From: JAENWD01 sp963837165 | GTDB taxonomy: Bacteria; Acidobacteriota; Vicinamibacteria; Vicinamibacterales; JAENWD01 | Assembly (NCBI GenBank): GCA_963837165.1 | Contig: CAWIMD010000009.1 | Location: 62,001-126,000 of the forward strand | Length of the DNA: 64,000 bases | Reading direction: 5' to 3' | Shown here: piece by piece, positions 33,944 to 42,280 of the stretch | Layout of the letters: each line of letters opens with the position of its first letter | How positions within the stretch are numbered: the first letter of the stretch is position 1 | The notes under the pieces: generated by a model | The model's database searches: none | Told to the model about the DNA's origin: nothing | The model's input: only the letters and a program-made list of their open reading frames with translations | Translations under genes and position numbers: made by a program

Positions 33944-36900
33944 ATGATCGGCCGCAGGCTGTCGCACTACGAGATCCTCGACGAGATCAGCCGCGGGGGC
34001 ATGGGCATCGTGTACCGCGCGCTCGACGTGAATCTCGGGCGCGAGGTGGCGCTGAAGCTGCTGCCCGACGAGCTGACGCGCGACAAGGGCCGCCGCGAGC
34101 GGCTGCTCCAGGAGGCGCGCGCGGCAGCGGTGCTCGAGCACCCGCACATCGCCGTCATTCACGCGGTCGGCGAGGCCGAGGGCGTCACCTTCATCGCCAT
34201 GGAGCTGATCCGGGGCGAGAAGCTGTCCGACACGCTGCATCGCGGAGGGCTGCCGCAGAAGCGGGCGCTGGACCTGGCGGCCGAGATTGCCGAAGGGCTG
34301 GCCCGGGCGCACGACAAGGGGATCGTCCACCGCGACCTGAAGCCCGCCAACGTGATGGTCACCGAGGACGGGCACGCGAAGATCATCGACTTCGGCCTGG
34401 CCAAGCTGACCGAACCCCTGGGCGACGCCACCGCGACCGGCACGATCCAGACGCCGCGGACGGACCCAGGCCTCGTCATGGGCACGGTGTCGTACATGTC
34501 GCCGGAGCAGGCGCGCGGGCTTCCCCTTGATCACCGCAGCGACGTGTTCTCGTTCGGCATCATGCTGTACGAGATGCTCTCGGGCCGCCCGCCCTTCGCG
34601 GGGCAGAGCCACATCGAGACCCTGCACGCGATCCTCACGCAGCCGCTGCCGCCGCTGCCGGCCCTGCCGGGCCTGCCGACCGAGACGGCGGCCGACGTCC
34701 AGCGGATCATCGCGAAGTGCACCGCCAAGGACCCCGACGACCGCTACCAGGGCATGAAGGACGTCGTCGTGGACCTGCGGGCGGTGCGCCGACGCCTGGA
34801 GTCGGCGCCCATCCCAACGCCGGCGTCCGGGCCCGTGGCGGCCGTCAGCGGGCCCCCGGCGGCTCCGCTCTGGACGCGGCGCCCGGTGCAGGCGGCGGCC
34901 GGCGTGGCCGTCCTTGCGGTACTGGCGCTCGTCGCGCTCGTCGGCATGCGCTGGACGCGCGGCGGCGCGGCAGACGAGAGAATGGCGGCCCGGGACGGCA
35001 AGCCCGCGGTCGCGGTCCTGTATTTCGAGAACCAGACCGGCGACAAGTCGCTCGACTGGATGCGGACCGGCCTGACGGACATGATGATCACCGACCTGTC
35101 GCAGTCCTCGGACATCGAGGTGCTCGGGACCGATCGGCTGTACCAGATTCTCGAAGACCTGCACCGTGCCGACGACCGGGTGATCTCGGCCGACCTGGTG
35201 CAGCAGATCGCCGAGCGCGCCGGCGTGGACCAGGTGCTGGTCGGCAGCTACGTCAAAGCCGGCAACACGATCCGGATCAACGCACGGCTGCAGGAGGCCG
35301 GCACCGGGAGAATCGTCACGTCGGAGCGGGTCGAGGGCGCCGGCGAGTCGAGTGTGTTCACGATCGTGGACGAGCTGACGCGGCGCATCCGGAGCCAGAT
35401 GGCGTTGTTCGCCAACCCGGGGAGCGCCGGCAAGCCCCTGCTGGCCACGCCGGGCGCGAGCAGTCCGGAGATCGGCCTCGACCGCGGCGTGAACGAGATC
35501 ACGACGAACTCGATCGAGGCGTACCGCTACTACGCCGAGGCCATCAACCTGCACGAGCGCTTCCTGGAGACCCAGGCCATCCCGCTGCTCGAGAAGGCGA
35601 TTGCGATCGATCCCAGGTTCGCCATGGCGCTGGCCAAGCTCGCGGTGGTCAGCGGCAACCTGGGGCAGACCGACAAGCAGGAGGACTACGCGAAGCGGGC
35701 CCTCGACAACGCGGAGCACGCGTCGCCGCGCGAGAAGTACTACATCGAGGGCTATTACTACTCGCTGCGGCCCGAGACGCTCGAGCGGGCGGCCGCCGCG
35801 TACCGTCAGGGGCTGGCCCTCCATCCGGAGCACCAGGCGTCGCGGCACAACCTGGCGCTCATCTACGCGTCGCTGTGGCGCTTCAAGGACGCGGCCGGCC
35901 AGGCCGAGGAGCTGATTCGCCGGGGCACGTCGAATCCGATCACGTTTGGCAACCTCTCGCAGGTATACCTCGCGCTCGGTGAGCCCGACCGGGCCCTTCG
36001 AACGGTCGAGGCGTTCGTCCAGCAGCATCCCGACAGCGCCAACGGACACGAGAGCCTGGGCGAAGCGCTGGTCGCCAGCGGCCGGCTGCCGGAGGCACAG
36101 GCCGAGTTCGACAAGGCCGCCATCCTCGACCCGCGCGACTTCCAGGCGCCGCTCGGCAAGGAGACGGTGGCGCTGATGCAGGAGCGCTGGGCCGATGCCG
36201 AAGGCATCAACCGCCAACTGGGCGAGGCGCCCGACGCCTTCCAGCGCTGGCTGGGGATCATGAACTCGGCCGATGTCAGCCTGGCGAGAGGGCAGTCTGC
36301 CGACGCGCTGGCCAAGATGGACCGCGCGGCGCGGCTGTCGGGCGTGTCCCGGAACTTTCGTGCCTTCGCGCAGGCAGGCCATGCCGAATTGCTGGTGGAT
36401 CTGGGCAAGGCCCCGGTAGCCGTCCCCGAGCTCCAGAACGCGCTGTCCGACGCCGGCAGTCGCGGGAGCAGGCTCGACGTGCTCAGCGCGCTGGCCGAGG
36501 CCCAGGCTCGCGCGGGCCGACCGGCGGACGCGCAGCAGACCCTTGGCACCCTCGAAGCGCTCGTCTCGAAGATGCCCGGCGGACGGCCGCAGACCGTCCT
36601 CGACGGCGCGCGCGGCGGCGTGGCCCTGGCGGCCGGCGACACGGCGGCGGCCGTCCAGCTCCTGTCCGGTGTAGCCGATCGACTCCCGGCGCGCGGCCAG
36701 GTGACTGTTCCTGGACCGCACCTCTTCGTGTGGTCCCAGCTCGCGTCCGCGTACCTCGCGGCCGGCCGTGACGACGAGGCCGAGAAGTGGCTGGAGCGGA
36801 TCACGAGCGCCGGCCACGAGCGTGTGTTCGATTACGTGAGCTACGTGCGCGCGCACTACCTGCTCGCCCAGCTCTACGAGAAGCGCGGCGACCGGGCGCG

Positions 36901-37000
36901 CGCGAGTCAACTCTACGGGCGGTACCTCGATCACTGGCGCGACGGCGACATGGATCGCACGCAGGTGGCCGAGGCGCAGCGAAAGCTGGCGGGAAGCTGA
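33944..37000 (+). CDS. Membrane Ser/Thr protein kinase with FlgO-like and TPR sensor
   Basis: 1018 residues. Kinase core complete: glycine loop RGGMGIV, K38, HRDLKPAN with D131, D149-F-G, and GTVSYMSPEQ. A Pro/Ala linker leads to a single membrane helix (about 317-336, VLAVLALVALVGM). The extracytoplasmic part has a FlgO/CsgG-like domain (AVAVLYFENQTGDKSLDWM...) and then around ten TPR-like repeats to the C-terminus. It is 230 residues longer than the kinase at 21614-23977, with which it shares domain order. Expected role: envelope-sensing transmembrane kinase; targets unknown. A GntP permease gene follows after 50 bp. Confidence 0.92.
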   Translation: MIGRRLSHYEILDEISRGGMGIVYRALDVNLGREVALKLLPDELTRDKGRRERLLQEARAAAVLEHPHIAVIHAVGEAEGVTFIAMELIRGEKLSDTLHRGGLPQKRALDLAAEIAEGLARAHDKGIVHRDLKPANVMVTEDGHAKIIDFGLAKLTEPLGDATATGTIQTPRTDPGLVMGTVSYMSPEQARGLPLDHRSDVFSFGIMLYEMLSGRPPFAGQSHIETLHAILTQPLPPLPALPGLPTETAADVQRIIAKCTAKDPDDRYQGMKDVVVDLRAVRRRLESAPIPTPASGPVAAVSGPPAAPLWTRRPVQAAAGVAVLAVLALVALVGMRWTRGGAADERMAARDGKPAVAVLYFENQTGDKSLDWMRTGLTDMMITDLSQSSDIEVLGTDRLYQILEDLHRADDRVISADLVQQIAERAGVDQVLVGSYVKAGNTIRINARLQEAGTGRIVTSERVEGAGESSVFTIVDELTRRIRSQMALFANPGSAGKPLLATPGASSPEIGLDRGVNEITTNSIEAYRYYAEAINLHERFLETQAIPLLEKAIAIDPRFAMALAKLAVVSGNLGQTDKQEDYAKRALDNAEHASPREKYYIEGYYYSLRPETLERAAAAYRQGLALHPEHQASRHNLALIYASLWRFKDAAGQAEELIRRGTSNPITFGNLSQVYLALGEPDRALRTVEAFVQQHPDSANGHESLGEALVASGRLPEAQAEFDKAAILDPRDFQAPLGKETVALMQERWADAEGINRQLGEAPDAFQRWLGIMNSADVSLARGQSADALAKMDRAARLSGVSRNFRAFAQAGHAELLVDLGKAPVAVPELQNALSDAGSRGSRLDVLSALAEAQARAGRPADAQQTLGTLEALVSKMPGGRPQTVLDGARGGVALAAGDTAAAVQLLSGVADRLPARGQVTVPGPHLFVWSQLASAYLAAGRDDEAEKWLERITSAGHERVFDYVSYVRAHYLLAQLYEKRGDRARASQLYGRYLDHWRDGDMDRTQVAEAQRKLAGS

Positions 37001-37050
37001 AGCCGAGCTCCCCAGCTCCCGCGCCCCCCTGTGTTAGCATCCGCCAGCCC

Positions 37051-38406
37051 ATGCATCCGCTGCTGATCCTCGCCATCGCGGTCGCCGTGGTCTTCGTCCT
37101 GATCATCCGGCTGAAGGTGAACGCGTTTCTCGCGCTCATCACCGCCGCGATGACGGTCGGCCTGCTCTCGCCACTCGTACGGCTGGGCGACGTCATGCCG
37201 CAGGTCGCCGCGTCCTTCGGCAACGTCTGCGGCAGCATCGGCATCGTCATCGCGCTGGCGGCCCTGATCGGGCAGTGTCTGATGGAGAGCGGCGCCGCCG
37301 ACAAGATCGTCCGCGTGTTCGTGCGTCTGCTCGGCGAGAAGAACTCCTCCCTGTCGCTCGTGACGAGCGGGTACGTGCTGTCGGTGCCGGTGTTCTTCGA
37401 CACGGTCTTCTACCTGCTGGTGCCGCTGGCCAGGGCGATGCGCGTGCGCACCGGGAAGAACTACCTGCTCTTCCTGATGGCGATCTGCGCGGGCGGTGCG
37501 GTGACGCACAGCATGGTCCCGCCGACGCCCGGACCGCTCGCCATGGCCGCCACGCTGCACGTGGACCTCGGCGTGATGATCCTGGTGGGCGCGATTGTCG
37601 GTGCGCCGATGTCGGCGGTGGGCTGGCTCTACTCCCGCATGCGCGATCGGCAGCTCGACATCCCGTTGCGCGAGACGCCCGGCCTGACGCTGGCCGAGCT
37701 CGAGGCGCTGGCCGCGACCGAGGAGCGGCATCTGCCGGGGTTCGCGCTGTCGCTGCTGCCGATCATCCTGCCGGTGATCTTCATCACGTCGAATACGTTC
37801 GTGCACGCCATCTCGCCCGAAAGCCCGTTGGCGGGCATCACCGCGTTTTTCGGCAACCCGAACTTCGCCCTGCTGGTGTCGGCCGCCATCGCGCTCTACC
37901 TGCTCGGGTCGCAGCGGGGTTACACGCTCGCCCAGATGTCGTCCACGGTGGAAACGGCCTTCGCCAGCGGCGGTCTGATCATCCTGATCACCGCGGCCGG
38001 CGGCGCCTTCGGCGGGATGCTGGTGAAGGCCGAGGTCGGTCGCGTGCTGGGCGAGATGTCCCAGGCGTGGGGCATCCCCATTCTGCTGATGTCCTTTCTG
38101 CTCGGCAGCCTGCTCAAGGTGGCGCAGGGGTCGGGCACGGTCGCGATGATCACCGTGTCGGCGATCATGGCGCCCATCATCCTCGCGAGTCCGCCGCCGT
38201 TCCATGCCGTCTACGTCGCGTGCGCCATCGGTTCCGGCTCGCTCGTGGGGTCGTGGATGAACGACAGCGGCTTCTGGATCTACAAGCAGATGTCGGGCCT
38301 GACCGAGCTCGAGGCGCTCAAGACGTGGACGCCGCTGCTCGTCGTCCTCGGCGTCACCGGCTACGTCGTCACGCAGATCATGGCAATCGTGCTGCCGCTC
38401 AGGTAG
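37051..38406 (+). CDS. GntP-family gluconate/sugar-acid:H+ symporter
   Basis: 451 residues from ATG 37051; the frame stays open further upstream over the kinase end but without family similarity. About 12 membrane segments. GntP features: MHPLLILAIAVAVVFVLI, FGNVCGSIGIVIALAALIGQ, SGAADKIVR, VFFDTVFYLLVPLARA, GGAVTHSMVPPTPGPL, and VKAEVGRVLG with GTVAMIT. The family imports gluconate, idonate or related hydroxy acids with protons. It likely provides carbon from sugar acids made by the periplasmic oxidoreductases; this link is inference. Confidence 0.93.
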   Translation: MHPLLILAIAVAVVFVLIIRLKVNAFLALITAAMTVGLLSPLVRLGDVMPQVAASFGNVCGSIGIVIALAALIGQCLMESGAADKIVRVFVRLLGEKNSSLSLVTSGYVLSVPVFFDTVFYLLVPLARAMRVRTGKNYLLFLMAICAGGAVTHSMVPPTPGPLAMAATLHVDLGVMILVGAIVGAPMSAVGWLYSRMRDRQLDIPLRETPGLTLAELEALAATEERHLPGFALSLLPIILPVIFITSNTFVHAISPESPLAGITAFFGNPNFALLVSAAIALYLLGSQRGYTLAQMSSTVETAFASGGLIILITAAGGAFGGMLVKAEVGRVLGEMSQAWGIPILLMSFLLGSLLKVAQGSGTVAMITVSAIMAPIILASPPPFHAVYVACAIGSGSLVGSWMNDSGFWIYKQMSGLTELEALKTWTPLLVVLGVTGYVVTQIMAIVLPLR

Positions 38407-38417
38407 CGCACGGACGC

Positions 38418-38457
38418 GGTTCACGGGTTCACGGTTCACGGGTTCACGAGTTCGCGG
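38418..38457. repeat. GGTTCACGG short tandem repeat
   Basis: Five degenerate units of GGTTCACGG / GGTTCACGA directly after the permease stop. Same unit as the array at 19716-19764. Confidence 0.6.
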
Positions 38458-38540
38458 GCAGACCTGAAGGTCTGCGCTACATGCGTCGCGCCGTGGTGGT
38501 GTTGGTCGCCCTGATGCAGCGCAGGCCTTCAGGCCTGCCA
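38457..38540. repeat. Inverted pair of REP-like palindromes
   Basis: First element 38457-38480 has arms GCAGACC/GGTCTGC with a TGAA loop, then GCTAC. Second element 38513-38540 is the mirror image: GCAGCG then GCAGGCC/GGCCTGC with a TTCA loop. Where one has A:T in the stem the other has G:C, so the hairpin is conserved by covariation. Together they resemble a BIME-type REP pair. Confidence 0.65.
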
Positions 38541-38647
38541 ACTCGAGCGCGGCAGCCCCCAGCCCCCGAGCCCTTCCAGCTCCCAGCCCCCCGGGCCCAT
38601 GTCGATCTCCTGCCGACAGCTTCGACGTATGGGCAAGGAGACCTGCC

Positions 38648-39517
38648 ATGCCCGCTCACGGCCCGCTCATCCTCGCTGGTGCCGCTCTCGGCTTCTGCTT
38701 CGCCGTCGCGACCATCGCCCACGGGCAGACGCCCGAAGGGGGCGGCTACGCGCCCGTCAACGGCCTGAGGATCTATTACGAGATCCACGGTTCCGGAACG
38801 CCCCTGGTGCTGCTGCACGGCGGGCTCGGATCCACCGGGATGTTCGACCCGATCCTGCCGGCGCTGGCGAAGACCCACCGCGTGATTGCCGTGGACCTCC
38901 AGGCGCACGGGCGGACCGCGGACATCGACCGCCCGTTCTCGTTCCCCGCGATGGCCGACGATGTGGCGGGCGTGCTGCGGCAGCTGGGCGTCGAGAAGGC
39001 CGACGTCATGGGCTACTCGCTGGGCGGGGGCGTGGCGTTCCACCTGGCGGCACGGCATCCGGAGCTCGTGCGGAAGCTGGTGCTCGTCTCGATCCCGTTC
39101 CGGCGCGACGGCTGGTATCCCGAAGTCGTCGCGGCCATGGCCCACGTCGGGCCCGAGGCCGCCGAGCCGATGAAGCAGTCGCCGATCTACCAGCTCTACG
39201 CCCGCGTCGCGCCGCGGCCCGACGACTGGCCGGGGCTCCTCACGAAGATGGGCGACCTGCTCCGGCAGGACTACGACTGGTCGGCCGACATCGCGAAGAT
39301 CCCCGCGCAGGTGCTCCTCGTCTACGGCGACGCGGACGCCGTCCGCCCGGAGCACATGGTCGAGTTCTATCAGCGGCTGGGCGGCGGAAAGAAGGATGCC
39401 GGCTGGGACCGATCCGGAATGTCCACGGCGCGCCTGGCCATCCTGCCCGGCGTGACGCACTACGACATCTTCATGTCACCGGCGCTGGCCGCGACGGTGC
39501 TCGGGTTCATCGAGTAG
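38648..39517 (+). CDS. Secreted alpha/beta hydrolase
   Basis: 289 residues with a signal peptide ending near TIAHGQTP. The alpha/beta-hydrolase triad is visible: nucleophile S124 in GYSLGG, D228 in YGDAD, H271 in GVTHYD, and the oxyanion-hole HGG. It resembles small esterases/lactonases of the MhpC/3-oxoadipate lactonase kind, but the substrate cannot be chosen. AAGGAG lies seven bases before ATG. It converges with the ECF sigma gene. Confidence 0.88.
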   Translation: MPAHGPLILAGAALGFCFAVATIAHGQTPEGGGYAPVNGLRIYYEIHGSGTPLVLLHGGLGSTGMFDPILPALAKTHRVIAVDLQAHGRTADIDRPFSFPAMADDVAGVLRQLGVEKADVMGYSLGGGVAFHLAARHPELVRKLVLVSIPFRRDGWYPEVVAAMAHVGPEAAEPMKQSPIYQLYARVAPRPDDWPGLLTKMGDLLRQDYDWSADIAKIPAQVLLVYGDADAVRPEHMVEFYQRLGGGKKDAGWDRSGMSTARLAILPGVTHYDIFMSPALAATVLGFIE

Positions 39518-39547
39518 CGAGAACCCGGGAACCGAGCACCGTGAACC

Positions 39548-40801
39548 TCACGCGTCAGCCATTCTCCCCGCCCGCTGGAGGAGATAGTTCCGTTCAGGGG
39601 TGCTGGCGGTCTTCGCGGCTGCGACGCGATAGGACGCGATCGCGCCATCGCGGTCGCCCAGCCGCTCGAGCAGGTGGCCGCGGACGGCGTCGAGGCGGTA
39701 GTGGCCGGCAATTCGCTTGTCCCCGCCCAGCGCATCCAGCGCCTTCAGCCCCTCGGAGGGCCCCTGCACCATAGCCAGCGCAATCGCGCGGTTCAGCGAC
39801 ACCATCGGGTTGTCCGACATGCCCTCGAGCAGGCCGTAGAGCGCGAGGATCTGCGGCCAGTCGGTGTGTTCCGGCCGGGCCGCCTCGTCGTGCAGCGCCG
39901 CGATCGCGGCCTGGAGCTGGTAGGCGCCGACGGCGCCGCGCGACACCGCCGTGCTCACGAGCGCCACGCCTTCGGCAATGGCCGCCCGGTCCCAGCGCGT
40001 GCGGTCCTGCTCGTCGAGCGGGACGATCTCGCCCCCGGGCCCGGTGCGCGCCGGGCGCCGCGCGTCGGTCAGCAGCATCAGCGCGAGCAGCCCCGCGACC
40101 TCGGCGTCGTCGGGCAGCAGCGCGTGCACCGCGCGGGCGAGCCGGATGGCTTCGTTGGACAGGTCGGTCCGGTGCAGGCTGGCGCCCTCGCTGGACGTGT
40201 AGCCCTCGTTGAAGATCAGATAGAGGACGTGCAGGACGGCGGCCAGCCGCTCGCCACGCTCCTCGGCGGCCGGCATGCCAAACGGGACGCCTGACGAGCG
40301 GATGCTCTCCTTCGCCCGGCTGATCCGCTGCGCCATCGTGGAGGTCGGCACGAGGAACGCGTGGGCGATCGCGGCGGTCGTGAGGCCGCCGACGGCACGC
40401 AGGGTGAGGGCAATCGCGGAGGTGCGCGACAGCGCGGAGTGACAGCACATGAACAGCAGGACGAGCGTGTCGTCCCGCTCCGGTGCCACGTCCGCGTCGG
40501 GGGCCGGCACGACGGCCTCGTCGGGGCCCGCGTCCATGAGGGTCCGCGCCTCGCGCCGCCGGCGGGCGTGTTCCTGCCGCAGGTGATCGGTCATGCGCCG
40601 TGCGGCCACGCGGATCAGCCAGCCGCGCGGGTTGCCGGGCAGTCCCTGCCGCGGCCACTGGGTGGAGGCCGCGATCAGGGCCTCCTGGACGGCGTCCTCG
40701 GCGGCCGGGAAGTCGCCGAAGCGGCGGATGACGGCGCCGAGCACCCGTGGCGTGAGATCACGCAGCAGGCGCTCGGTGCCCGGGTCCAGCGGAGCGGTCA
40801 C
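39548..40801 (-). CDS. ECF42-type RNA polymerase sigma factor
   Basis: 417 residues, far longer than a classical ECF (~190). Sigma-2 region (about 15-85) includes DAVQEALIAASTQWP and NPRGWLIRVAARRMTDHLR; sigma-4 (about 110-165) carries RAVGGLTTAAIAHAFLVPTSTMAQRISRAK. A C-terminal ~240-residue helical/TPR extension follows, the mark of group ECF42 (SigJ/'sigma factor with DUF6596'). GTG start one base after the stop of a DGPF gene (TGA-C-GTG). This pairing is the conserved context of ECF42. No anti-sigma gene is present, in line with control through the extension. Confidence 0.9.
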   Translation of the reverse strand: MTAPLDPGTERLLRDLTPRVLGAVIRRFGDFPAAEDAVQEALIAASTQWPRQGLPGNPRGWLIRVAARRMTDHLRQEHARRRREARTLMDAGPDEAVVPAPDADVAPERDDTLVLLFMCCHSALSRTSAIALTLRAVGGLTTAAIAHAFLVPTSTMAQRISRAKESIRSSGVPFGMPAAEERGERLAAVLHVLYLIFNEGYTSSEGASLHRTDLSNEAIRLARAVHALLPDDAEVAGLLALMLLTDARRPARTGPGGEIVPLDEQDRTRWDRAAIAEGVALVSTAVSRGAVGAYQLQAAIAALHDEAARPEHTDWPQILALYGLLEGMSDNPMVSLNRAIALAMVQGPSEGLKALDALGGDKRIAGHYRLDAVRGHLLERLGDRDGAIASYRVAAAKTASTPERNYLLQRAGRMADA

Positions 40802-40802
40802 G

Positions 40803-41198
40803 TCAGTCGGTGGGAGGCCCGCTCATGACCTCGCGCACCTCGATCGGGATGTGCATCGGCGCCCCGCCAGGCCCCGGCACGGACGAGGCGCGCGCGGCAA
40901 TCCTGTACGCCTCCTCCGGCGACTCGACGTCCACGATCCAGTAGCCGGCCAGGAATTCCTTGCTCTCCGGGAAGGGGCCGTCGGTCACCTCGGGCGCGCC
41001 GTTGCTCCCGGCGCGGACCACCCTGGCCTGTCCCGGCGCGGCCAGCCCCTCGGCACCGACCAGCTCGCCGGCCTGGTGCAGGTCCTTGTTGAGCCGCTGC
41101 ATGAACCCGACCATGGCCATCCGGTCCTCGTGGCTCCAGTCGGCGACGTTCCAGTCGCCGGTCCCGCGAGGCGCGTGCATCATCAGCATGAATTTCAT
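40803..41198 (-). CDS. DGPF (YCII-related) protein
   Basis: 131 residues from ATG 41198, preferred because AAGGGA lies eight bases upstream; ATG 41207 also possible. It has the ferredoxin-like YCII fold with the signature TDGPFPESKEFLAGYWIVDV (Asp-Gly-Pro-Phe). DGPF proteins are co-encoded with ECF42 sigma factors, function unresolved. Translationally coupled to the sigma gene. An ECF42-like promoter sits 44 bp upstream of the start. Confidence 0.92.
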   Translation of the reverse strand: MKFMLMMHAPRGTGDWNVADWSHEDRMAMVGFMQRLNKDLHQAGELVGAEGLAAPGQARVVRAGSNGAPEVTDGPFPESKEFLAGYWIVDVESPEEAYRIAARASSVPGPGGAPMHIPIEVREVMSGPPTD

Positions 41199-41247
41199 CG
41201 GTCGCATCCCTTGAAGCCCGCGCCCCGATTGGCGCGTTCACGAGTAC

Positions 41248-41274
41248 GTCGGAGCCGGCCGCGCGTCCTCGACA
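41248..41274 (-). promoter_or_regulatory. Putative ECF42-dependent promoter
   Basis: On the minus strand TGTCGA (41274-41269), 17 bp, CGAC (41251-41248). This matches the -35 TGTCGA and -10 CGA/TC elements I recall for ECF42 promoters. It precedes the DGPF-sigma operon and would give positive autoregulation. Confidence 0.6.
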
Positions 41275-41367
41275 TGGCCGTGACTGGTGGCCGGGGTATC
41301 CTCGCACGACGTGGCCGCCGACAGCGAGGCCAGCGCAGAAACCGATGCCCGTGAAATACTACGCGGC

Positions 41368-42234
41368 ATGCGCGGCGTCGTCCTGTGTGGCCTGGTCCTT
41401 TCGGTTGCCTTCCTGACGCTCGATCGCCCCGACGCAGCTCAAGCGCGGGCCGGCGCCGCCGACGAATCGGGGTGGACGTTGGTGTGGGCCGACGAGTTCA
41501 CCGCCGACGGCCCGCCCGATCCCGCTAACTGGACCTTCGAGCACGGCATGGTGCGGAACGAGGAGGCGCAGTTCTATCAGCCGGCAAACGCGGTGTGCCG
41601 CGACGGCAGGCTCGTGATCGAGGCTCGGCGCGAGCGCGTGCGCAATCCCCGGTTCGCTGCCGGCAGCACGGCGTGGCCGACAAGCCGGCAGTTCGCCGAA
41701 TACACCTCCGCGAGCCTCAGGACCCGCGGCCTGCACCAGTGGCAGTACGGCCGATTCGTGATGCGCGGCCGCATCGACACGCGTCCCGGTATGTGGCCGG
41801 CGTGGTGGACGCTGGGCGTGAAGGGCGACTGGCCCGACGGCGGCGAGATCGACATGATGGAATACTACCGCGGCATGCTGCTCGCCAACGTGGGCTGGGG
41901 ATCGGGACGCCGGTGGGTGGCCACGTGGGACTCGGTGCGGACGCCGGCGGTCGCGCTTGGCGATGGCTGGGCCGATCGCTTCCACGTGTGGCGAATGGAC
42001 TGGGACGAGAAGGCCATCCGGCTGTACGTGGACGACCGCCTGCTCAACGAGACCGATCTGGCCGACACCGTGGACGCCGCGCGCGGCACCGATCCCTTTC
42101 ATCAGCCGCATTACATGCTCGTCAACCTCGCAATCGGCGGCGCCAACGGCGGCGACCCGTCCGCGACGGCCTTTCCGGCCCGGCTCGAGGTGGACTACAT
42201 CCGCGTCTACCAGCACCCGGCCGTCGCGCGCTGA
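41368..42234 (+). CDS. Secreted glycoside hydrolase family 16
   Basis: 288 residues from ATG 41368, where a signal peptide begins (MRGVVLCGLVLSVAFLTL); an upstream GTG at 41287 adds 27 residues that would cross the divergent promoter. The GH16 catalytic motif ExDxxE is present as E160-I-D162-M-M-E165, with WPAWWTLG upstream and HVWRMDWDEKAIRLYVDD downstream. Likely a beta-1,3- or mixed-linked glucanase or agarase-type endo-enzyme. Convergent with the radical-SAM gene. Confidence 0.93.
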   Translation: MRGVVLCGLVLSVAFLTLDRPDAAQARAGAADESGWTLVWADEFTADGPPDPANWTFEHGMVRNEEAQFYQPANAVCRDGRLVIEARRERVRNPRFAAGSTAWPTSRQFAEYTSASLRTRGLHQWQYGRFVMRGRIDTRPGMWPAWWTLGVKGDWPDGGEIDMMEYYRGMLLANVGWGSGRRWVATWDSVRTPAVALGDGWADRFHVWRMDWDEKAIRLYVDDRLLNETDLADTVDAARGTDPFHQPHYMLVNLAIGGANGGDPSATAFPARLEVDYIRVYQHPAVAR

Positions 42235-42280
42235 GCGTGGCGGCACGCCCGGGCGTCCGGCATTTCGGGCTGTCGGCCCG

